Assembly (NCBI GenBank): GCA_965658275.1
Contig: CBFHRN010000031.1
Location: forward strand, 1 to 25,009
DNA from: Croceimicrobium sp965658275
Lineage (GTDB): Bacteria; Bacteroidota; Bacteroidia; Flavobacteriales; Schleiferiaceae
DNA: 25,009 nucleotides
Direction of reading: 5' to 3'
Both the position numbers and the translations under genes were made by a program. Each line of letters starts with the position of its first letter. Position 1 is the first letter of the stretch. Shown piece by piece: positions 20,094 to 25,009 of the stretch. The notes below the pieces were generated by a model. It was not told where the DNA came from, searched no databases, and saw nothing but the letters and a program-made list of their open reading frames with translations.

Positions 20094-20167
20094 AGTTAAC
20101 ATTGGGTTAACATTAGAGCGTGTAAATAACATAATTCATTAAATATCATGTTATTACAATGTTAACT
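20094..20167. repeat. Symmetric inverted repeat of phased TAACAT hexamers
   Basis: Arms of 20 bp, 20094-20113 and 20148-20167, are reverse complements at 17 of 20 positions; the outer 11 bp (AGTTAACATTG / CAATGTTAACT) match perfectly. TAACAT occurs at 20097, 20108 and 20127, and its complement ATGTTA at 20148 and 20159. The pairs 20097/20159 and 20108/20148 are placed exactly symmetrically around 20130.5, with 11 bp, one helix turn, between neighbours. A second inverted repeat, TGTAAATAACAT / ATGTTATTACA with one extra A, lies inside. It sits between the pruA terminator and the MORN promoter, so outside both predicted mRNAs, and is best read as a DNA operator for a dimeric or tetrameric regulator. 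Confidence 0.75.
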
Positions 20168-20168
20168 T

Positions 20169-20201
20169 AAAATAAAAAGCCACCTCTTTCAAGGTGGCTT
20201 T
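20169..20201 (-). terminator. Intrinsic terminator of pruA
   Basis: Minus strand: AAAGCCACCT, loop TGAAAG, AGGTGGCTTT, then TTATTTT. A 10-bp perfect stem, 20 bp after the pruA stop. Its symmetric A and T flanks could allow some plus-strand activity, but no plus-strand gene ends here. Confidence 0.93.
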
Positions 20202-20221
20202 CTATAAATTTTGGCTAAATC

Positions 20222-21859
20222 TTAGTCTTTCGCTAAGAAAGGGTATTTGTAATCTTCTGGAGTAACCAAGGTCTCCTTGATTAATCGCGGACTCACCCAA
20301 CGGTATAAGTTCTGCTTCGAGCCGGCTTTGTCATTCGTACCGGAAGCGCGAGCACCACCGAAGGGCTGCTGACCCACAACAGCACCAGTTGGCTTATCAT
20401 TGATATAGAAGTTACCCGCAGCATTGCGAAGTTTCTGCATACCGAACTCAAGCGCGTAGCGATCTTCCGAGAACAAGCTACCTGTTAAAGCATAGGGAGA
20501 AGTCTCATCGACCAATTGAAGGGTTTCTTCATATTGATCAGCAGGATATACATAAATGGTAAGTACCGGGCCAAATAATTCGGTTTCCATGGTTACATAC
20601 TTTGGATCCTGCGCTACTATTACCGTAGGCTCCACAAAGTAACCTTTGGATTTATCGTAATGACCACCTGCAATAATTTCTGCATTGCTATCGGCTTTGG
20701 CCTGATCTATATAAGAAGCCAACTTATCGAAAGCACCTTCATGAATCACAGCGGTAATAAAGTTCTCGAAGTCACGTGGGCTACCCATTTTAAGCTCAGC
20801 CATGGTATCGATAAGGCCCTGCTTTACCTCTGGCCACATATTATCAGGAATATAGGCACGTGAGGCTGCTGAACACTTCTGTCCTTGGAATTCGAAAGCA
20901 CCTCGAATTAGAGCGGTAACTACTTGTTTAACTTTAGATGACTTATGCACCATCACAAAGTCTTTTCCACCTGTTTCACCTACAATACGTGGGTACGTGC
21001 GGTATTTCTTGATATTCGCACCGATCACGGTCCAGATATTTTGGAATACTTCGGTAGAACCGGTATAGTGTAAGCCCGCAAAATCGGGATGAGAGAAAAC
21101 GATATCAGCGGTTTCCTGAGGGTCAGTAGCAATCATGTTAATGACTCCGGGAGGCATACCCGCTTCTTCAAAAATCTCCATTACGATATGAGCCGAGTAC
21201 ATCTGACTCAAACTTGGCTTCCATACTACCGTATTTCCCATCAGCGCCATACTGGATGGTAGGTTACCGGCAATAGCAGTAAAGTTAAAAGGGGTGATTG
21301 CAAAGGTGAAACCTTCCAAGGGACGGTAGTCTACCCGGTTCCAAATAGTAGAATGAGAATGCGTATAAGGCTGCTCATTGTATATCTCAGTCGCGTACTG
21401 CACATTAAAACGTAAGAAGTCCGCAAACTCACAGGCCGAATCAATCTCCGCTTGGAAAATTGTTTTGGATTGCTGAATCATCGTAGCCGCGTTGATACGC
21501 GCCCGATAGGGGCCCGCCACCAAATCTGCGGCCTTTAAAAATATGGCCGAACGATTGGCCCATGACATATTCTCCCAAGCTTCTTTGGCTTCAAGGGAGG
21601 CCTTAATCGCGTCATGCACATGCTTAGACTCTCCGAAATGGAAAGACCCAACATTATGCTGATGATCATGAGGCGGAAGAACGCGCATGGTATTATTGGT
21701 GCGTACTTTTTCACCGTTAATCACCATGGGAATATCTAGAGTTTCATTCCACATTTTGTCATAAGCCGCTTGAACTTCGGCACGCTCCTTAGTTCCTGGA
21801 GCATACGATAAAATCGGCTCATTAATAGCCTGTGGAACATGGTAAAATCCTTTATCCAT
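20222..21859 (-). CDS. pruA: L-glutamate gamma-semialdehyde dehydrogenase (1-pyrroline-5-carboxylate dehydrogenase)
   Basis: Oxidises glutamate semialdehyde to glutamate with NAD+, the second step of proline breakdown. 545 aa, the single-function ALDH4A1-like form also found in animals, not the PutA fusion. The N-terminus KGFYHVPQAINEPILSYAPGTKER is typical of that group. FTFAITPFNFTAIAGNLPSSMALMGNTVVWKPS contains the cofactor-binding part, VGETGGKD the general base Glu295, and FQGQKCSAASRAYIP the catalytic Cys329. No proline dehydrogenase gene is in the window. A near-consensus promoter (TTTG, 16 bp, TACCTTTA) lies upstream and a terminator follows, so it forms its own unit. Confidence 0.96.
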   Translation of the reverse strand: MDKGFYHVPQAINEPILSYAPGTKERAEVQAAYDKMWNETLDIPMVINGEKVRTNNTMRVLPPHDHQHNVGSFHFGESKHVHDAIKASLEAKEAWENMSWANRSAIFLKAADLVAGPYRARINAATMIQQSKTIFQAEIDSACEFADFLRFNVQYATEIYNEQPYTHSHSTIWNRVDYRPLEGFTFAITPFNFTAIAGNLPSSMALMGNTVVWKPSLSQMYSAHIVMEIFEEAGMPPGVINMIATDPQETADIVFSHPDFAGLHYTGSTEVFQNIWTVIGANIKKYRTYPRIVGETGGKDFVMVHKSSKVKQVVTALIRGAFEFQGQKCSAASRAYIPDNMWPEVKQGLIDTMAELKMGSPRDFENFITAVIHEGAFDKLASYIDQAKADSNAEIIAGGHYDKSKGYFVEPTVIVAQDPKYVTMETELFGPVLTIYVYPADQYEETLQLVDETSPYALTGSLFSEDRYALEFGMQKLRNAAGNFYINDKPTGAVVGQQPFGGARASGTNDKAGSKQNLYRWVSPRLIKETLVTPEDYKYPFLAKD

Positions 21860-21893
21860 TTTCTTGATTTTAAGAGGTTATAAAATGGGAACG

Positions 21894-21921
21894 TAAAGGT
21901 ACAACAAAGCCTAAGGGCAAA
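21894..21921 (-). promoter_or_regulatory. Probable pruA promoter (TTTG, 16 bp, TACCTTTA)
   Basis: Minus strand: TTTG at 21921-21918, 16-bp spacer, TACCTTTA at 21901-21894, seven of eight bases of TAnnTTTG. Start point would lie about 30 nt before the ATG. Confidence 0.45.
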
Positions 21922-21929
21922 AAAATAAC

Positions 21930-22589
21930 TTAGTCAAGGATCGGAGTACTGGCATCTCGCGCATCCTGTTCTACACGAATAATCTGAGGCCTATGGGGAT
22001 TATCTTTGAAAAGAAGCGCGCTTAAGCATCGGCCAGTCCAAGCACCAGTATCAATGAGCCAGGCATTTTCCTGCGGCTTAAACAGGGGCTTATCCATCTC
22101 CAAAATTTGATGCCCGCAAACTTGCACCTTCTCCATAGTCTTAAGTTTCTTGCGATTCTCGAGTAGGTTATGAGCTCTTTGCAAATCAAAAGGATCAATA
22201 GAAGCCGTTGAAAAGCCAGCATGACTCACATAAATATCCTCGTTTTCCCAATGCAAGGGTAAGGAGGCAATCTGAGCGGCTACGTCTTGGGCAGAAAGGT
22301 TTTTTCGAGCAAAAGCATCTACCAATTCTAAAAAAGCTTTGGATGGCTTTTTCTTGCGCGAATGGCGCATAAACCAATGCTCATGGTTACCTCGTATTAG
22401 GATTACTTTCCGCGGGTAATTGCCGCAAAGTTTTAACCAATAACGCCAGGTTTTTACGCTATGCGGACCCTTATTTATAAGGTCGCCAACAAAGACCAAG
22501 GTGTCTTCCTCTGGGCGCCAGTACTGCTGCACCAAAGATTTTAAGGTGTAATAACAACCATGAACGTCGCCTATAACTAGAACGCCCAA
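21930..22589 (-). CDS. Metallophosphoesterase, ApaH/PPP-like, TTG start
   Basis: 219 aa of the calcineurin-like family. Metal-binding motifs appear in order: GDVHG (residues 7-11), GDLINKGPHS (36-45) and GNHEHW (66-71). The second motif has N-K where protein phosphatases have D-R, closer to the 'GDLVxxGPxS' form of symmetrical diadenosine tetraphosphatases (ApaH), so a nucleotide substrate is possible; a protein phosphatase cannot be ruled out. The start must be TTG at 22589: an in-frame TAA lies four codons upstream, and the conserved GDVHG begins only six codons after it. It follows dnaN by 9 bp and is probably expressed with it. Confidence 0.88.
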   Translation of the reverse strand: MGVLVIGDVHGCYYTLKSLVQQYWRPEEDTLVFVGDLINKGPHSVKTWRYWLKLCGNYPRKVILIRGNHEHWFMRHSRKKKPSKAFLELVDAFARKNLSAQDVAAQIASLPLHWENEDIYVSHAGFSTASIDPFDLQRAHNLLENRKKLKTMEKVQVCGHQILEMDKPLFKPQENAWLIDTGAWTGRCLSALLFKDNPHRPQIIRVEQDARDASTPILD

Positions 22590-22598
22590 TCTGCGCTT

Positions 22599-23720
22599 TT
22601 AAGAGTTAAGCATCACTGGCATTACCAGCATCAAAACATCTTCGCCTTCCTCTAAACTATCGGCCGGTAAAATGATTCCAGCACGGTTTGGAGCAGACAT
22701 TTCGAGATTAATTACGTCCGACTCTAGATTACTAAGCATTTCAGTCAGGAAACGTGAGTTAAATCCAATCTCCATATCCTCACCTTGATAACTACAGTCT
22801 AAACGCTCGTGCGCCTTATTGGAGAAATCAATATCCTCAGCTAACATCTGTAATTCAGAGCCAGCCATTCTTAAACGTACTTGATGCGTGGTTTTATTAG
22901 AGAAGATCGCCACACGCTTCACTGAGCTTAAGAACTTACCACGCTCAATTTCCAATACGTTGGGATTATCTTTAGGAATCACCGCTTCATAGTTTGGATA
23001 CTTTCCATCAATGAGGCGACAGCTTAGTACAATATTTTCAAATTCGAAACGAGCGTTGGTCTCATTGTAATGCACCTTAACCTCATCCCCCACACTCACT
23101 AAAGTTGACTTCAAAATAGTAAGCGGCTTACGAGGCATAATGAATTCGGCGGTATTATCGCTCTTAAAGTCATTACGACGGTAACGCACCAACTTGTGGG
23201 CATCCGTGGCTACAAAAGTTAGGCTATCGGCACTAAACTGGAAGAAAACACCAGACATCACCGGACGAAGGTCATCATTACCCGCTGCAAACAAGGTTTT
23301 ATTAATGGCGGTGGCTAATATTTCTGCAGGAACGGTCGTAGTGCTCACATCTTCCATTTCCGGAAGTTTTGGGAACTCGTCACCTTCTACAAAGGCTAAA
23401 CTATAACGACCATAGTCTGAACTAATTTCCACAGTCATACTCGACTCATCGGTAACGAAGGTAACCGGCTGCTCGGGTAGTGCCTTTAAACCATCTAAAA
23501 GCAAACGAGCAGGCACGGCGGCTACGCCATCCTGATCTCCCTGTACCTCAAGGGTGGCACTGATCGTAGATTCCAAATCGGAAGCTGAGATGCTTAATTG
23601 AGAACCTTCTAACTTCAATAAGAAGTTATCCAAGATGGGTAAAGTGTTATTGTTGTTTAACACACCCCCTACAATTTGCAATTGCTTTAAAAGCGCACCA
23701 CTTGAAACGATGAATTTCAT
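22599..23720 (-). CDS. dnaN: DNA polymerase III subunit beta (sliding clamp)
   Basis: Ring-shaped processivity clamp for DNA polymerases. 373 aa, the usual length. It begins MKFIVSSGALLKQLQIVGGVLNNNNTLPILDNFLLKLEG, with the three repeated clamp domains after it (LLDGLKALPEQPVTF; LRPVMSGVFFQFSADSLTFVATDAHKLVRY; IDGKYPNYEAVIP), and ends in VMLVMPVML-like strand residues. It would bind the C-terminal clamp motif of the DinB encoded at the other end of the window. A full promoter lies upstream. dnaA is not adjacent and no DnaA-box cluster was seen, so this is not an origin region. It lies beyond the gldG-DUF4340 pair. Confidence 0.98.
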   Translation of the reverse strand: MKFIVSSGALLKQLQIVGGVLNNNNTLPILDNFLLKLEGSQLSISASDLESTISATLEVQGDQDGVAAVPARLLLDGLKALPEQPVTFVTDESSMTVEISSDYGRYSLAFVEGDEFPKLPEMEDVSTTTVPAEILATAINKTLFAAGNDDLRPVMSGVFFQFSADSLTFVATDAHKLVRYRRNDFKSDNTAEFIMPRKPLTILKSTLVSVGDEVKVHYNETNARFEFENIVLSCRLIDGKYPNYEAVIPKDNPNVLEIERGKFLSSVKRVAIFSNKTTHQVRLRMAGSELQMLAEDIDFSNKAHERLDCSYQGEDMEIGFNSRFLTEMLSNLESDVINLEMSAPNRAGIILPADSLEEGEDVLMLVMPVMLNS

Positions 23721-23749
23721 AAATCCGTGATTAATTAGAATTTAAAGAA

Positions 23750-23778
23750 CAAATATAGCTAATAGCCCTAGCCACAAA
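23750..23778 (-). promoter_or_regulatory. dnaN promoter (TTTG, 17 bp, TATATTTG)
   Basis: Minus strand: TTTG at 23778-23775, 17-bp spacer, TATATTTG at 23757-23750. This is the most complete Bacteroidota promoter in the window. The start point would be about 25 nt before the dnaN ATG. Confidence 0.68.
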
Positions 23779-23796
23779 AGCCGCATTTTTCAAAAT

Positions 23797-24822
23797 TTAC
23801 AAGCTTTTATCCTCATAGAGATAATAATCTAAAGGCTTGATTACCTTACGTAAAGCATAATATTGGAGTAAAACCATGCGCTCATCGTTAATAAATCCAT
23901 GCAGACGATCTGGGTCAAAGAAGGTCTTAGGGTCGTCAAAATCGATAGTCTCTGGCGCGGCCTTAATCTTATAACCGCTAAAACTCTGCATCCGCCCTTC
24001 CTTATCGCTTACACTCACTTTAAATACGGGAGTACTCGCCAAAAGTGAGTCACGGTCCATGAAGATGGGATCGGTTGGAATTATTTCGCCTTCGTAGCTT
24101 AACTTCTGCATGGCCGATAGTAGTAAACGGGCCTTTACCTGAGAGGCCCCACGCATCACTTTACCGTCACTTGCTCTTTTAATAAAAAGGCTGTCGCCTG
24201 AAAAGACTTCAATACTAAAACTTTGATCCAAAGAATCGGGGAATAATACGGTAACCTCCTTTATGGATTGAGTATTAATATCCATCAACTCCCGAGAACG
24301 CCATAAATAGTCATCTACAATAAAGCGCGTATTTAAAAAGCCATTAAAGCCGGGGATATGCACAGCATAAGGTTGGTCTGCCCCTTCAATCTTCATATTG
24401 GTACCCATCTCATCGGTCGTTGGTAGTCCTACATATAGCACTTTGGTTAAAGATCCATTCTGATAGATTTCTACCTTTTTACCTAGGGTGACTAGGTTTT
24501 TCTCTACCACCGGAATCATGCGCTGCGGTATGAAATTACGCATCTCCATGCGAGCCATAGTTTCTAGTAAAATCTCAATGGCATCCTTTCGAACCTTGTA
24601 TTCATCATTGAGATACCAGCGCTTCCCTTTGCGACTCACGGTAACCTTTTTCGGACTCTTATCGGTAATCACAATCTTCGTGATGCTCGCGGTGTCCTTC
24701 ACGGCAAAGGCGTAATTCTCGGGACCCGCGAGGGTGCTCCCACCATTGCTTTCGCTAAAAAGCCATCCAGCCACAGCCAACAATATCAAGAAAACAATAA
24801 GGTAGATGAGATTCTTCTTCAT
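23797..24822 (-). CDS. DUF4340 membrane-anchored protein
   Basis: 341 aa. One N-terminal membrane segment (MKKNLIYLIVFLILLAVAGWLF), then a large periplasmic part: ITKIVITDKSPKKVTVSRKGKRWYLNDEYKVRKDAIEILLETMARM is the repeat unit of DUF4340, which recurs once more after about residue 165 (KEVTVLFPDSLDQSFSIEVF). Such proteins are usually encoded next to a GldG-type ABC transporter component. Here it follows gldG after one base, so the two are surely cotranscribed. Function unknown; a role with the Gld transporter is inferred from position. Confidence 0.88.
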   Translation of the reverse strand: MKKNLIYLIVFLILLAVAGWLFSESNGGSTLAGPENYAFAVKDTASITKIVITDKSPKKVTVSRKGKRWYLNDEYKVRKDAIEILLETMARMEMRNFIPQRMIPVVEKNLVTLGKKVEIYQNGSLTKVLYVGLPTTDEMGTNMKIEGADQPYAVHIPGFNGFLNTRFIVDDYLWRSRELMDINTQSIKEVTVLFPDSLDQSFSIEVFSGDSLFIKRASDGKVMRGASQVKARLLLSAMQKLSYEGEIIPTDPIFMDRDSLLASTPVFKVSVSDKEGRMQSFSGYKIKAAPETIDFDDPKTFFDPDRLHGFINDERMVLLQYYALRKVIKPLDYYLYEDKSL

Positions 24823-24823
24823 T

Positions 24824-25009
24824 TTAAGACAAGTATTTTTTACGACGGATGTAATAGTTCAGCACCGCCAATAATAAGATTAAAGCAATCGGAATTAGCG
24901 TGCTGGCCAATTGCCAGCTTAAACGCTCTTGCTTGCTACGGTTTAAATCCAACAAACGGATCTTTAATTCGCGGGAACGGATATCAATTAAGCCACTATC
25001 ATCCAGCAT
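24824..25009 (-). CDS. gldG: GldG, C-terminal end (gliding-associated ABC transporter component), partial
   Basis: Last 61 codons; the frame runs off the window edge, and the Met at the edge is internal. The sequence MLDDSGLIDIRSRELKIRLLD, a membrane helix (LASTLIPIALILLLAVLNYYI) and the basic tail RRKKYLS match the end of GldG, where a large periplasmic domain is followed by a final membrane anchor. GldG acts with GldF and GldA in a transporter-like complex tied to gliding in flavobacteria. The adjacent DUF4340 gene supports the call. Most of the gene lies outside the window. Confidence 0.85.
   Translation of the reverse strand: MLDDSGLIDIRSRELKIRLLDLNRSKQERLSWQLASTLIPIALILLLAVLNYYIRRKKYLS

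Noticed and set aside
23700..23800. Replication origin near dnaN
   Set aside because: No dnaA neighbour, no cluster of DnaA boxes and no AT-rich repeat array; dnaN is often apart from oriC in Bacteroidota.

Overview
This window is chromosomal DNA of a Bacteroidota bacterium, most likely a member of the Flavobacteriales. The basis is the gene content (PorQ and GldG of the type IX secretion/gliding apparatus, a type B L31 protein, an ALDH4A1-like pruA, a Bacteroidota-type FtsH/LUD/CdsA/Psd/ACBP cluster), near-absence of Shine-Dalgarno sequences, and -7 boxes of the Bacteroidota form TAnnTTTG before many transcription units. Base composition looks moderate and even. I see no insertion sequence, integrase, tRNA, rRNA, CRISPR array or phage gene, so this is a core housekeeping region. 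Genus cannot be read from the sequence.

Layout, left to right. (1) 1-253: 5' part of a secreted protein on the minus strand. (2) 284-3264, plus: dinB, a DUF4168-like secreted protein, ddl and coaD, tightly packed. (3) 3261-3860, minus: Nudix hydrolase, head to head with pyrE and an SRPBCC-fold gene (3868-4900, plus). (4) 4897-5643, minus: birA. (5) 5716-10642, plus: rsfS, ftsH, LUD-domain gene, cdsA, psd and an acyl-CoA-binding protein, probably one operon joining ribosome silencing, membrane proteolysis and phospholipid synthesis. (6) 10647-16511, minus: cmk and porQ (overlapping), lon, a NTP_transf_4/GlmU-like gene and rpmE2, with strong terminators after lon and rpmE2. (7) 16680-18170, plus: a large predicted surface lipoprotein. 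(8) 18167-25009, minus: outer-membrane barrel protein, yaaA, a MORN-repeat secreted protein, pruA, an ApaH-like phosphatase, dnaN, a DUF4340 protein and the 3' end of gldG.

Regulation visible in the sequence: perfect TAnnTTTG boxes lie upstream of dinB, pyrE, rsfS, rpmE2, the lipoprotein, yaaA, the MORN gene and dnaN; those of pyrE and yaaA end only 3-4 nt before ATG, which suggests leaderless mRNAs. Four clear intrinsic terminators are all on the minus strand. All four convergent junctions are very tight (three with stop codons interlocked over 4 bp, one with a 4-bp gap) and have no hairpin terminator.

No new defence or mobile system was found. The least explained element is the pruA-MORN intergenic region (20094-20167): a 20-bp imperfect inverted repeat made of phased TAACAT hexamers placed with exact two-fold symmetry, upstream of a promoter that lacks an evident -33 element. 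It looks like a multi-site operator.
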